DNA of 64,000 nucleotides from Acestrorhynchus altus (GCA_034509495.1 CM067507.1:22865530-22929529), one strand, 5' to 3'. Positions 26,301-38,500 are shown, counted from the first letter of the stretch. Notes: generated from the sequence alone by a model not told the origin. Numbers and translations: made by a program.

Positions 26301-28129
26301 ACCACACAAAAAACTGGAAAGGATCCAAGAAAAACAGTACTGAGATCATAGTCCAGCACATTTAATTGAAAACAGTAGAGTTGTTAGTCTACCTAGTAAC
26401 TGATAAGTGACAATAATGACAGTAATTCTGGACTTCTAAGGAATACCTGAACAAGTTACAGAAATTCCTGCCCAATTGTCCAGATTTTCTGTTTATTTGT
26501 GAAGTGCAGCATGAAGATCAAGTAATACCACAACTTTGATATTTTACCCAAGTCATTATTCAAGCATGTCTTCTAATTAATAACAGTTAATAATAAGAAT
26601 ATTCTTTGGTTATCTTTTGGTTTGGTTTTGGTTTATTTATTTTTTATTTATAATAATTTTACCCCACTTTTTCAACCCAATTTGGAAATGCCAATTTCCC
26701 AATCCGTTAGGTCTCTCCCTCATCACACTTGGAGGGTGAAGACACATACCTCCTCACATACATGTCTTTTCGAACTGCTGCAGTCAACATGCTGCTGAGG
26801 AAAGCACAGTGTCTCTAGCTTCAGTACAACAGCTACCAGACACCTGACAGCCGACAAGCATCACAATGATTCGAGTGTGATGTACAGAGAGCGCATGTGG
26901 GGAGAGAATGTCATCTACCCATTTTTCCATCCAGAGAGAGCACAACTGCTGATGGCAAGCAGCACCTGGGCTCTGGCATTTGAACCTGCGATCCTAGAAT
27001 CATAGTGTCTAATGTTGGCACATTAGACTGCTGAGCCATTTGGAGTCCAACTGATGTTATTTATGACATGAATGTAGTTATGAGAGTGCACAAAGTGTGG
27101 GCTTATACACCAGGTCGAAGGGTTTAATAGTTTCAGTGTTGTGGTGAAATTTGAAACTGACCTCAATGGGCTCAATTGTCTGTTTCCTTAAAAATACAGA
27201 GATGATTGCTCTCTCAGTGGCTACAGAGGACTCTGTCACTGCAAATCAGATTATGTTTCACAATTGAATTCATTCCTTCATTCATTTATGTTGAACAGCT
27301 TTTAATACATTTACTTAATGTTAAACATCTACATTTTACAGAATACTGCTCTTATACATCCTATGCACACATGTTCGAGCTAGTAATGTGGACATAAACA
27401 AAGGGTACAGAATAGTTATGTAGTGTGTCTTTAGGTGTTGAAAGTGTCCTTGTTTTGCAGGGCTGACGTGCATGATGTTTTGGAGCTGAGGGCAGCTGTC
27501 AAACAAGAAGCAGTGCTTTTGGAGCAACAGCTCACTGAACTGGTCCATGCATATGATGACAGCATTAAAGTGGTATCCAGCCTTTTTCCGCATTAGCTCT
27601 ATGAATTCTGCATCATTGGAAATGTATTTACTTAATATACAATGTCAAATGATATACTTAGTATACCAAAAAATGGAGACACCATGATTTGTTCAATGAC
27701 GTTATGGAATTATACATCATTTTGTGGAAATGTTGTTTTGTCTTTTGTGTAATCTAGAAGCTGAACAGCCTTTTGGATGAGCAGTCTCAGTTGTGCTCTC
27801 AGCTGTGCATTACTTCTTCTGACACACCCCATCCAGCCAACACCTCCACGAGAAGTGTGGCTGTTCAGTGCTGCCTCCTGCCTGTCATGGAAAACACACA
27901 GTCATCCCCCTCTCAGCCGCCCACTAGTAACACAGATTTCATCCACGACAGTGATTGGAGCCCCAATAGCAAGAGTGATAAGCTGGACTTTGTAGGATTT
28001 ATCAAAAGTGTAAGCCTTCAGCCTCTTTATAACTGAATCTGACGAGTTGTTGTTATTCTTGTGTAATAACTTCTTGTGTATTTCTTTCAGTTAAAGGATG
28101 TAACAATCAGCAATGATTCACTGGAATGA
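16874..28129 (+). CDS. itprid1: itprid1 (ccdc129), ITPR-interacting domain protein, 15 coding exons
   Basis: Member of the KRAP/SSFA2-ITPRID family, whose conserved domain binds IP3 receptors and organises them in the cytoplasm. Coding exons: 16874-16982, 17251-17299, 17500-17537, 18174-18230, 19583-19631, 20305-20382, 20676-20878, 21135-21628, 21843-21900, 23514-23677, 24249-25562, 26116-26243, 27461-27572, 27758-28009, 28091-28129. All junctions are GT/AG and every phase fits, giving 3144 nt and 1047 residues, close to the mammalian length. Exon 10 could start at 23535 instead, which also keeps the phase. The start is the first ATG of MAVDRLADRRARLQAF; an upstream start cannot be excluded. 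A polyadenylation signal AATAAA lies at 28700-28705. Its place between neurod6 and ppp1r17 matches human. Confidence 0.9.
17642..17702. repeat. Perfect 22-base inverted repeat in itprid1 intron 3
   Basis: Arms 17642-17663 (ttttgttgtgcgagatgtaa then ag) and 17681-17702 are exact reverse complements with a 17-base spacer. The transcript could form a long hairpin. No flanking transposon ends were recognised. Confidence 0.9.
20676..21628 (+). other. itprid1: itprid1 exons 7-8, ITPR-interacting (KRAP_IP3R-binding) domain
   Basis: Exon 7 (20676-20878) encodes LNLWQDDPEELLLDLGFGAD, then IPARFINHQSKARGINIQLF and LEAQKNRMDVENPD, the signature of this domain. Exon 8 (21135-21628) continues RFRQLEVLQQVTTAFNSL, then a basic segment (ERRKRVGMLLRKASRKSL) and a Pro/Ser-rich linker ending FELEE. 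Residues run from about 127 to 359 of the protein. Human ITPRID1 has the same order, including LLDLGFGADEPDI. Confidence 0.92.
21700..21756. repeat. (GT)n and (TA)n microsatellite pair
   Basis: Short GT run at 21707-21722 followed by a TA run at 21733-21757, in itprid1 intron 8 just after the exon 8 donor. Confidence 0.8.
22176..23245. mobile_element. Degenerate Tc1/mariner-like element with inverted ends
   Basis: Left end tacactcctctccaaaagta (22176) pairs imperfectly with the right end (rc tacactccccaccagaagta, ending 23245). The interior has phrases of a plus-strand transposase gene (agagctgtctatgggttaag, aacacaatggaggtagtgtc atggt) but no frame survives. It sits in itprid1 intron 9. The whole element is a fossil. 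Confidence 0.7.
24249..25562 (+). other. itprid1: itprid1 large exon 11 with degenerate tandem repeats and a Cys cluster
   Basis: A 1314-nt exon (438 residues, about 434-871), acidic and Ser/Thr-rich. Between roughly 24500 and 24920 four or five degenerate copies of a unit repeat, with cores such as SQDTGEVD, SQGTCQVD, KITGEVD and PQDTNQVD, each followed by a NV..KD core (NVAPKD, NVAQKD, NVAQED). Further on come SNSIPLRSKSFSHRDHSD and a cysteine cluster, FQCCCSCDHNCRCCCW (about 25450-25497). It ends HPASILP before a gtgagt donor. No catalytic domain is evident; it is probably a disordered scaffold region. Confidence 0.9.
26116..28129 (+). other. itprid1: itprid1 exons 12-15, coiled coil and C-terminus
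   Basis: Exons 12 and 13 encode a heptad-like helix (LDELESMMRCMRKFRRVLSE, EERLQEEQ; then VHDVLELRAAVKQEAVLLEQ, QLTELVHAYDDSIKV), the coiled coil behind the old name CCDC129. Exon 14 continues LNSLLDEQSQLCSQL and ends KLDFVGFIKS. The 39-nt last exon encodes LKDVTISNDSLE and stop TGA (28127-28129). Confidence 0.9.
26661..27048 (-). mobile_element. tRNA-derived SINE
   Basis: Read on the minus strand the element starts ggactccaaatggctcagca (A-box-like TGGCTCAGCAGTC) and carries a B-box-like GGTTCAAATGCC about 60 bases on, as in tRNA-derived SINEs. The body runs leftwards to an AT-rich tail near 26640. It lies in itprid1 intron 12. Confidence 0.65.
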
Positions 28130-28310
28130 ATAGGTTTGTGGCAATTCAATATGAAACATTTATTTTGTATGGTTAATGTTTGTATGTTTTTAATAAGTAT
28201 GCCCTAATTCCCATAGGGTTGCCAACTGTTTGGTTTTCACCCCGTACAGTTATTTTTTCAGGAAGTGCACCATCCCCGCAGTGTCTATGGTTTTTAATGT
28301 AATTTGTATT

Positions 28311-28336
28311 ATTTATTTATTTATTTATTTATTTAT
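28311..28336. repeat. (TATT)n microsatellite
   Basis: TATT run of about 6 units in the itprid1 3' UTR. Confidence 0.85.
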
Positions 28337-28699
28337 ATTTATTTTTTTTTCACAAAAAACCCTGGTGGCAGAACATCGGAAAAGGGATGCAACTCTTAAT
28401 AACTTGTTGCCATGACTTATTTTTTATTTATGCGGGACGTTTCTTCATTTTCACTGAAGACGTTTCTGAAGCTTTTGGTTATATCAGCCTTTTTAATAAA
28501 ATATTCAAGTCATTTTTAGACTTGATTTTTTTTTTAATGAAAATTTTAATTGCATCTTTTTTTTTTCTTTTTCCAGTTCGTCAAAGTGAAGTGTGAGGAG
28601 AATATTTGCACCTTAATGTAGTATTTTGTTTTATGGAATGATTTTATTTTTTTTATAGTATAATATGCTGGCACATGCTTTAAAACCTGACTCCAAACC

Positions 28700-28705
28700 A
28701 ATAAA
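28700..28705 (+). terminator. itprid1: itprid1 polyadenylation signal
   Basis: Canonical AATAAA 571 bases after the stop codon, in an otherwise AT-rich 3' UTR. It is the best candidate before ppp1r17 begins. Confidence 0.6.
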
Positions 28706-29497
28706 GAATCCTGAAGCTCACACCATTTCTGCTGTGTATTCTGTCCATGGATCCTCTTAAGATTAGAACTTACACATTACAAGACAAATATCATAAGGAA
28801 AAGTCTATCACATGGTACTATTATTGAAAAAATATAATAAAATATAATAGTTTCTCTTTTCTGTTGCCAAGCATGGTCTGTTGTTTCCTGTTTGAACTTT
28901 AATATTTGTTTAAAACAATTTCCAGAATTCAAAAACCTATTATTAATATGATGTATTCAAAACCACTCCACATGCACTTCATTGGAGGAGAGGAAAAATT
29001 CCCATCTCAGCGTTGAATCAGACATCAAAGCCTTCTCCTGTCCCAAACTCTTGAGTACTGCAGTCCCTTTTGTTACGTACAAACAACAAAACCATTATCT
29101 AATCTATTAATACCCCTTTCTTCATTATAGCTTCAATTTTTACATTGTGCTCTTAAGTTTTTCAATTTTATATATAGATATATAATAGTTTTATCCTCAT
29201 CGTCAAAGATCTGTTGAACTACAGATACAAATTAAAGGGAGAAATACGGAAATTCTTATTTAGGTTGCTATTAAACAGCCTATAAATCTTATTCTGCACT
29301 TCCCTCTTCATACCCCGTCCCCATTCCCCCTGCTTTTGTTAGGAAAAGGTCCTCTCAACATGTTGAAACAGTAATTCAAACTGTTTTAATAGGTTAATTA
29401 GAGAGCCTTTGATATTCATACACCACACATCATAAGGGCTTCTGTCGCCGTGACAACTGCCACTAATGGAGATGGAGTTAGAGCCCCTCCTCCACAC

Positions 29498-29557
29498 TAT
29501 ATATCCCTTCACTTTGACGTGGCCTTCCAGTCTCTTCTGCACTGTGCCACTGCTGGG
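29498..29557 (+). promoter_or_regulatory. ppp1r17: ppp1r17 TATA box and 5' non-coding exon
   Basis: TATATAT at 29498-29504 precedes a short segment ending in a strong donor, tgctggg|gtaagttc (exon end 29557). The coding exon downstream has an acceptor tgtgaacag at 29892-29900. Together they suggest a TATA promoter starting near 29530 and a spliced 5' UTR. Inferred from motifs only. Confidence 0.5.
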
Positions 29558-29910
29558 GTAAGTTCTGACCTTTCTTTCAGCATACACACAATTGCATGGA
29601 CCCTTCTTTAACCAAAGCTCCTGAAGATTTAAGATTTTTAAGTTCTTGCTTTTCCAAAACCATATATTTACTCGTCAATCTTGAAATATCAACTTGACCT
29701 TATTACAATATAAAAAGGACATTTTTCTATTGAATGAGAGTAGCTTGAAATTCCACTATCTTTAAATCAGTTTCTGTGATGGTGCCTTTAAAGTCTTGCA
29801 TGTGTGTGTATGTAATAGTCCACTGTACTGATTTGGGCCTAAATAATGGATGTGGGTGCAGTCAGAGAGAGAGAGAGAGCTGTTATCTGATATGTGAACA
29901 GACTGTCAGC

Positions 29911-30558
29911 ATGTCTACAGGCTGTGTGAGGTCACTCTCAGAGACAGCAGAGCACAGACTCACCACGCAGGAGCGTCCCTGTAAGTATTAGTGTACATTG
30001 TCTATCTGTCTCTATGTAAATATGTACATACAACTTTCTGTCTCTATGATTATCTTTATTGTGTTTACTTCTGATCTTGTGTTTACTTTTGGGAAAAAAA
30101 AAACAAAGGGAGAGGGTGTTGGAATGGGAGATTGATCCACTGGGAAGCACAAAGGCTGAGACAGATGGCGAACTGACTCTTACACACAAACTGCAGCTCG
30201 ACTGTGGGTGTGAGTGCATTGTTTTCTCTGTTAGAATACCATCTTAAAACTGCCTCCCTGTGTCCTTACAGATGAGGACAGTGAGATGGACAGGCAGAAG
30301 CACAGCACCGAGGACAACCAGCAAGACGAACTTGGACAAAAGAAGCCACGTAGGAAAGACACACCTGTGCTCAACTCCCCTCCGCTCATACCAGGTACCA
30401 TCTTCACTTCTTCATACTCACCTTCAACCTCTTCTTCACTCATTCCTTATGGCATTACAGTGCAAGTTATATCTCTGACCTTTCCAGGGGTGAGATTAAT
30501 GAAGGGGGAAGCTCGTCTGATTCACATGGAGGAGGAAGAAAAGCAGGCAAAGAAATAG
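29911..30558 (+). CDS. ppp1r17: ppp1r17 (G-substrate), protein phosphatase 1 regulatory subunit 17
   Basis: In mammals this small cerebellar protein is phosphorylated by cGMP-dependent kinase at RRKDTP sites and then inhibits PP1/PP2A. Coding exons 29911-29980, 30272-30394 and 30488-30558 join in phase to an 87-residue, charged, soluble protein. Exon 2 encodes QKKPRRKDTPVLNSPPLIPG, nearly the human first site (QKKPRRKDTPALHIPPFIPG). Exon 3 gives VRLMKGEARLIHMEEEEK. The human protein is 155 residues with two such sites; only one is found here, and intron 2 (93 nt) is too short to hide another. The start ATG (MSTGCVRS) resembles the human MSTEQ. It lies head-to-tail after itprid1 and tail-to-tail with pde1c, as in human. 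Confidence 0.88.
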
Positions 30559-30894
30559 CTGTATTTTTTTAGACCATTGTGGGTGTTTTCCATTATTCTT
30601 AATAATCTGCATGTGTTGAAGCCTGTCTCAGTGAAATGTCTGAAATTCAGCGGTTCATTTTCAACTTAGAAATACAAATTTCTGCAATTTTCTTTGTCGT
30701 GAGTTTTATTTTATAACAAAAATGATATTCTGTCACTGTTATAACAAAACCTTGTATGTCCGATAACAGAAAAAGTAAATGTTCCAAATTGTAATATGTG
30801 TAAGGAGGCAATTCTAGTTATTTATAATTATATATTTCTTTAAATTCTATTTATTTATAAATGTTAAAAAAAACAAAAAACTTATTTACGGTCT

Positions 30895-31215
30895 TAGGCA
30901 AAAGTTTTGGCATCCCTGGCAAAAAGACAGATTTCATAAGTAAATGTCAACAAATCCACTCCAGGAAAGAAGTTTAAATGTAAAAATGGTCTTCACATTT
31001 TACAGCCCATTTCCTGTTTATTTTCACATTTAACATAGTTACTGTATTTCTTTTTGCTTTTTTCCACTTTTTGATAAAAGCTGTTCTTTGTTGTGCCAAC
31101 TGACTTCCATTTAAAGTTAATAAAGTTTTCTTCTCCTGTTAAGCTGCCATTTTGAGACATATTTAATTGTGCGTGCACAATATTATAGTTTTTTTTATTA
31201 TTAAATAAAACTACA
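30895..31215. mobile_element. Probable DNA-transposon-derived repeat
   Basis: Begins ggtcttaggcaaaagttttggca, a typical end of fish Tc1-like repeats, and runs through an AT-rich interior without coding capacity. No matching right end was identified. It may lie in the ppp1r17 3' UTR or just beyond it; AATAAA occurs at 31119-31124 and 31204-31209. Confidence 0.35.
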
Positions 31216-33603
31216 GTACGTGTGCTTCTGCAGATTGGCTGTATACAAGATTTGACCAGTGGAGCCACATTTTTTGCATAAGACTCTATGTACCTTAAAT
31301 TTCTCTGTTCTGGATTTGAGATGCTTTATAAATGTGTCAGAGCTATATGAGAGTGTATCCTGCAGCTTTGTGAGGGGTCACCTCCCGTGTCTTAGAGAGA
31401 TGCACTGTAGATGCAAGGCTTTACTCCGGGCGTCAATAAGCTGGCTTTCGGCTCCTCTCTGCCTGGGAGGAGGGTAGGAACTGGCACAGTAGCTGGGTCT
31501 CTTAGTATAACGGATCAAATATCTCTTCTTCACACCTGCAACACAGAAGAGCTCAGAGTTGGACAAAAGAAGACTCGGACAGTTGTCAAGTATGTTGCTG
31601 CTGTCATATGAGAATCTTGTTTATGAATTTATAAGTGATGAAACATTTTTCTTTTGTCAAAATAATATTGAACTTTTTCTATTGGTCCCTATTTTCAAAA
31701 TGAAAGCTAAAAAGAGAAAAAGACTGAGGTTATGAGGTGTTGGTACAATGGCAAAAACATAAGTCTATGCATTCTATCTAACATAGGGTCAGATTTTCTA
31801 CCCTCCCCCACTACATCTCACTATGCTATGTACAGAAATGGATACAGGAAGTTACAGGAAGCCAGCACTAAAGTATCTAAATAAAGACACAGAGTCATCA
31901 TCTGAGCCCTTTGAGTTCAGATTTATTGTCACAACAGTGCAATATGGAGCAATTGGAACAAACAGGATCACAAAATGTGTCTCTCTTGGTTTGTGATCGT
32001 TTTCCTCCCTTAAAAACCAGAGAAAGGAGAAAGGATTTCAACAGGACATCTGGGAGAGTCTAAATGCATGATTAGGTGTCAACCTCACAAAAAATACAGA
32101 AATGCATAACACTGCCATACAGTGTTGGGAAGTGTAGAACAAAACAGTACAAACAAAACAATGAGACAAACTGAAGGAAACTGAATGTGCAGAATGTAAG
32201 ACAATCTGTAGTTTATGGCACTGAGCTATGAAACGACCACATAATTACATAAATCTGACCTTGATCTAGTGAGTCCACACTTTTTCACACTATGCTGGTA
32301 ACTGCATTAAACTCTATTACAGTTAATTTGACCTTTTTTAGTTTAAGAGAATTTACTGTTACATCTAAAGTGGAATTTGGAATATTCTAGTACAAAGACA
32401 TGAAAGTTGACATATGACACACACAGGACTATAGAGGACTGACCCAAACACCCAGCAGTTTGTTTGTTAGTACAAAGCAAAACTAAAAGCAGAAAATCAT
32501 TAAGGCAATATTTCACTGTACCATATTTACTGCTGTTTTAGACTTGAAACAATTTTGCCAACAATTTCTTCTATTTAACTGCACACTGCATGGCACAGCT
32601 GATACCTGGTGGATTGCAAGTGGTTTGTAAGCAAACAGAAACATGCTTCACATGCTGTGCAGTCAACACAGGCCTGGCTGTGGTGCATCTCCCTGCTCCC
32701 CACTCCTATTTCAAGTAATACTACTTGAAAATACGATCTTCAGTGTCAAAACAAGCTGACTGTTTGTTTTAAGATCTGCGAAGTGAAAGTAACACCATAA
32801 CCCAGCTATGCTTCAAGCTTTTGCTGGAATTTGCTGGTGACTGGACATGAAGGAAAAACTGTGATCACATTTAATATCAGCAGAACTGTCAATGGACAAA
32901 GACCATTTAAATGTATGCTCACGACATAGCCTAGAAAGGTAAGTCCAACACATTTACATCAGACCATATTATAGACGGCCACAGAGAGGTTAAAAATCGC
33001 TATATGACGATGGCTGCTTTGCTGCTTGGGCACCTGCTAATTGGATTTAACATGGCTAATCACTGAGCACACACATAGAAAATGAGCTCAACACTTCTCT
33101 CATAACAAGCAGTAAATACAAGGGGTGATTGGCATAGTCTAACTATCAGTAAACATTCCACTGAAAAACTGTCTTCCAAGAGGAACTGAAAAGAAAGACC
33201 TGGTCCTATGCTGAGGTCCAGAAGGATCACATGTCAGTGGTGCAATAAAAAGAATTTAAGGCAACAATTATTTTTAAGCATAATAAAGTTTGTTATAAAA
33301 TAAAGACCTGCACAGTATGTCAACTCACCGATTCACCAGTTTGTGCTAATTTGGGAATAATGAATTCATCAAAATAACAATCTATCTCTTTGGTCAAGGC
33401 AACAATATTTTACACAGTGATTTATTTAGCTATCCAAAATACCCCCAAACCCACACACACACACAAAAAAATAAAAATAAATTAAAGTAACCGATAAAAT
33501 ATAATAAACAGAAATATGTATGGCATTTGTGCTGTTCAGGTACATTTACCAAATGATAGAATTTCAGAAACCTCTACATATTAATTCTTGTTATTCTATT
33601 ACT

Positions 33604-33606
<3 letters not shown>

Positions 33607-33681
<75 letters not shown>
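33607..33681. repeat. (TA)n microsatellite
   Basis: Perfect TA run of about 37 units, possibly within the transcribed 3' UTR of pde1c. Confidence 0.95.
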
Positions 33682-33684
<3 letters not shown>

Positions 33685-35032
33685 CTTAAAATTCTATCAT
33701 CTTTCATACATAGTGGTTTAAATCATTCAAATGATCATTTGCATTTAAAGTTGAATAGACAAATGCAACATAAAAAAACTCATAAACATAATGATGTAAA
33801 AGTATCATGGCTTCGGTGTAATGGAGTAGGAAAAGAGTTGGCATCGCAAGTGCTTAATTTAACGAATTGCATCATATGGGTGTAACATCTTTTTTTCAAT
33901 TATTAACAAAATAAAACAGTCTGAGGAAGATTGGAGAAGCATCTCCAAACATATCTAAAAAAAAAAAAAAAAAAAAAAGAAACAACACCAACCAAACCCT
34001 CTCTCTCCCATTAGTCATCGACATTGAATGGACCTGGTGAAAGGGAATGAATTTGCAATGATGCAAACCATCCATGCCATAAAAAGTCTAGTGTCCATTA
34101 TTACAGCTATACCTGTATACCTGTACACCTGTATAAATAATATTTCCTTCTATATGTACAGTACATACATACAAAATGTTCAAAAATAAAACTGACTGTT
34201 CAAATCAGAAAGTACATCTATTATATTACAAGTCCTGAACAACTGAAAGTAACGACAGTGAGGGCTGGAGCGAAAGCCTGTACAGTTCCTAAGACGGCAT
34301 TGCTGCCAGTACAGATTAACAAGTAACAAACGTAGTCTAGTCAAACTAGAGAATTGGACACATGGCCACAAGTTCGGTCATTCTATTTTGAGGTCAGATT
34401 GCCCTGCTGATTATAGTAAAATAGCTTTCTCTCATATTTTAATTTTAACCTACATTCACAGGTATAGAAATGGTGCCCCCTAAATCTACATCATTTGGCA
34501 GACAAGAAATAGCAAACTGAGCAAAACAATGCCATTTTCAGTCTTTTGAAATGAGCTTTTTATAGCTATGGAACTGATTTATGGCCAAAATGATCACAAC
34601 ATGAATGCACGGCAATATCTGAGATATCTGCGATGATATCATATTGGCAAAGTCTTCTGATTCATCAGACCACTATACATCCCCTCAGTCGTGAAGATGT
34701 GTAGAAAAATAACCTTCTCACTGTCACTGTCCTGACCAGCATATTTACAGATTGCAATGGATATAAACCCAGCAGTTACATCAAGACAATGAAAATAACA
34801 ATAATAATAAGAACCAAAATTAAGCTGACATTCTTCAAATTGTTCTTTCACATGATTAAACATTCATCTGCAGGTTCTGCCATGGAAAGAGGCTTACAGT
34901 GGGGACTGTTGCCCAGTCAAGCTGTGTGTCTGTTCCAGGCTCTCTGCCTGCCCCCCTTCCTCTTACCAGTGTCCACAGAGCTCTGGAGCACGTACAACTA
35001 TAAAGCTGAAGCCTGGGCAGTGGGCTCTGTAT

Positions 35033-35035
<3 letters not shown>

Positions 35036-35081
<46 letters not shown>
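35036..35081. repeat. (GT)n microsatellite
   Basis: GT run of about 22 units, 500 bases downstream of the pde1c stop codon. Confidence 0.93.
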
Positions 35082-35083
<2 letters not shown>

Positions 35084-35575
35084 CATCATCTCCAGGGACA
35101 GCTCAGCTGGGAAGGAAACCATAATGATCATACTACCATATGTTCCCTTCTGGCTTCAGCGCTAAGACTCTTGCAGCATCTATGGCAACACACACTGGCC
35201 AACATGACCCTGTACTGGGTTAACAGTAGGAAAAGGTCTCCATGCTGTGGCCTCTCAAGTCTCATTGCAATGCCAGGCCAGGAAACGAAGCCATAAAGAC
35301 ACAGTGGTAAAAGTAGGGAAGAATCAGGCAGCCGAAAAAAAAGAGAGAAAAGCAAAAAAAATAAAAATAAACAAAAAATAAAGTAAATGAAAAAAGAGAT
35401 AAAGAAAGTCTGTGTTTGTGAAAAAAAAAAATCCATGTTTTAACCAAACAGGTAGGAAAAAAAGAGGTCAAATGCATTCCCCAAAAACATCAGAGTGGCC
35501 ACCAGATGGAGCCATGACGCTGTAGTGTGAGGCTTGCTCTGAGGACGGAGTCCTTGTTGAGAAATGAAAGTGTGG

Positions 35576-38500
35576 TTAGTGTGCATCAGGCGATGAGGCA
35601 GCTGCAGCTGCAGCACTGGCTGCTAGAGATGCGGGTGAACTTTCGTGACTGCTGTTTTCCTCCTCTGCATCTGTGGAAAAGAGGAGATATATGGCACATT
35701 TAATGGCATGGGCCCGTGCTCCTGAGCCTCAGGGTGGAGAAGTGCGATGGAGATGATAGGAGTGTTATTAGGATGCTGTGAACTGCATGATATCATAGTA
35801 GAAACACACACATTCAATTGTTATTGTATTACAAACACATGCAATGTGAGCTTCAATATATTCAATGTATTTTGACACCACAGAGAATGGACCCTTTGAT
35901 CTACACACCATAATGACTAAACTATTGAGCGATAATCAACTGAGCACCCAGAGATTTGTTTTATCAGGAATTATTTAAGCATGTAGATGGAGAGAGGGAT
36001 GACCTGATTGAACATGCCTCCAGCAACATCTCATAGGTTTCTCCACCATGATTTGAAAGATAAAAGTAAATGTCCTTAAATGACTGGTTACTAAAGTCTC
36101 AACTGAAGTATCTGAAGATTTCTGGAGAACCTATGTGGTGTTGACTAGGTTGATCATGTAGGTTGACCAGATGTCCCGTTTTGGAGAAAACACTATATGA
36201 AGAACTATGGATAACTGTAGGTAAAATCTGCCCTGATGTCCTGACAGAAATGCAAACTGGCGAGATGCCACATTTCAGGCAGCTGGACTTGCCAATTTAG
36301 CATATGATTTAAAACAATATAGGAAGAAAATTTAGCCTGATTCATTTCATGGTATTTCAAGGAGGACATTCATACATCCAATCCTGTGTCTCATCCTATG
36401 GAAGATGTGGTCAACCTACTCAAAAAGGCATAAAGAATGTGCTACTGTTACCGTCCGAGCTCTTTGTGCCACTGTTGTCACTGTCAGGTGAGTCCAGCTC
36501 TTCTGGCACCTCCCCTGACATTCAAATAAGACATGGGTCACTGCAGAACACACTATACACTGTCCTCACCCTGACACTGCTATTCCTCCCTCAGAGGGCA
36601 AACAACCTTGACAGTACAAACCATCTGTCATCAGCTTCCCCTAAATCTACCTAAATCGAAGTCTGAACAGCAAAGAGGCCTGATTACCACCATTAGTCAC
36701 ATTAGTCACAATGATCACAAATACTGTAAGTGGTATATTAAAACATTTAGTGTGTCAAAACGTTTTATTCATAATATTGCTGTCATATGAAAACCTCTTA
36801 TCTCCACAATACTAACGTTACAGTTTTTAAGTTTAATTCTGTGTAATTGTGGGCCATTTCTATTGGTCCAGTAGTTATAATATATAATGGACTACTGGCA
36901 CTATTCAATAAAATAACCCCCAACATATTAATGACCTTAAAAGGTTTTCATATGAGGTGACTAATATGCACACTAGATGTGATGTTTAGAAGCACCGTAA
37001 CTTGAAGAAAATGAGATAGGATGTGTCAGTACACATACCATTTTGAACTTGCTGGCTATTGTCAGTATCACTGCTGCTGTCGGGCACATCTTCATTAGCT
37101 GGCTCTTTTTTAGTGTCATTTACTCCCCCTGGGTCCTTCTTGCCTTCTGCCTCTTTGGGCTGCTGCTTGGTGGGCTCCTTCTTGTCTGCTTTGATAGTGT
37201 CTGACGTGTCTTTTGTGTCTTTGTCCTGTAACTTGTCTTTTTCAGTCTTGTCTTTGTCCTGTGCAGTGTCTGTTTTCTCTGTGTCTGCATGTTCCTCACT
37301 GTTGTGTTTCCCCTCAGCCTCCTCCTTCTTGGCCTTCTCTTCTTCCTCCTTTTTGGCCTCAAGGTCTACAAGAAAGAACAAGCTGTATATAAGTCTTGAG
37401 CACCAACTGGCTTATTTCCAGAGCACAGTAAGGTCAGGTAATTTCTCTAAACTCTACACTCTAGAGTCTAAACTAAAACAATGCAACCAAGGTTTCCTGT
37501 GACTGGAGACATTCAATAGTAGTCATTGGACATTTTGTGAACCCTTGGGGACCCTATATTTAACCCTATATTTCTGCATACATTTGACCTAAAACTTCAT
37601 CAAGGACAAGGAGAACCAAGGCATAAGAACAAATGAGACATAAATATCACATCTGGTCATTTATTTACTGAGAAGGTTTTTCAATATCACTTATGTGTGA
37701 GTGGCAAAAGTACAGTGCATCTGGAAAAAATGACAGAACTGCACATTTTTTTTTTGTTGTTATAGCCTTATTAATGGATAAAAGTAATTTCCCCCTCATA
37801 ATTCTACACACAATACCTCATGATGACCAAGTAAGAACAGTAAGAAAAGTAAAACACAAAAATGTAACATGTACATAAGTATTCACAGCCATGACATACA
37901 AAATTGAGCTCAGGTGCATATCCTTACAAAATGTGGAAAAAGTGAAGCGGAATGAATACTCTCCAGATACACTGTATGTGAACTTGTACTTAGAGTATCT
38001 GATATGACGCCCAAATCCAGCAATATCTGCAACTGAATGTTGCTTAATCCTGCACATCGTCTTAGAGGAATTTAAGCCCATTCCGCCATACAAAACAGAT
38101 TCAAAAGCGTGCCTCAAATCCTGCTACAATATTTCTATTGGATTAAGGTCAAGACTTGGTTGTTCCAAAACATTAAATTGTTCTTTAACTATTCTTTGGT
38201 AGAATGACTTTGGGTCAACAGCTTGCAGCATGATCCAAGTTCTCTTGAGATGCAGCTTGCAAACAGATGTCCTGACATTTTCATTTAGCAGTTGCTATAA
38301 TTATGAAATAATTGGTCCCTCAATGATGGCCAATCATCCTGGCCCAGATGCAGCAAAACAGGCCCAAACCACAATACTATCACCACAGTGTTTCACATGG
38401 GATGAGATTTTTTTATTCTGTAATGCTGTTTTTATGCATTCCAGAATATTTTTGTCTCATTTGTTTGATTTGGATCTCCTTATCAACTTTTAGGACATCT

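Larger units (their letters stand above)
31900..35575 (-). other. pde1c: Probable long pde1c 3' UTR and intergenic space
   Basis: About 3.7 kb downstream of the pde1c stop, with no gene. On the minus strand AATAAA occurs at 31927-31922 and could end a long 3' UTR; other AT-rich signals are possible. The stretch holds a long TA run, a poly-A tract (33959-33978) and a GT run. The extent of the UTR is inference. Confidence 0.35.

Noticed and set aside
31370..31620. Non-repetitive stretch with cggatcaaatatctcttctt, briefly considered an snRNA-like segment
   Set aside because: Too little agreement with U2 or any other small RNA, and no clear promoter or terminator.
33520..33885. Plus-strand frame with a long Ile-Tyr run
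   Set aside because: It is a translation of the TA microsatellite.
37059..37502. 147-residue plus-strand open frame
   Set aside because: Antisense shadow of the Lys/Glu-rich pde1c exon (37365-37039), which has good splice sites and correct phase.
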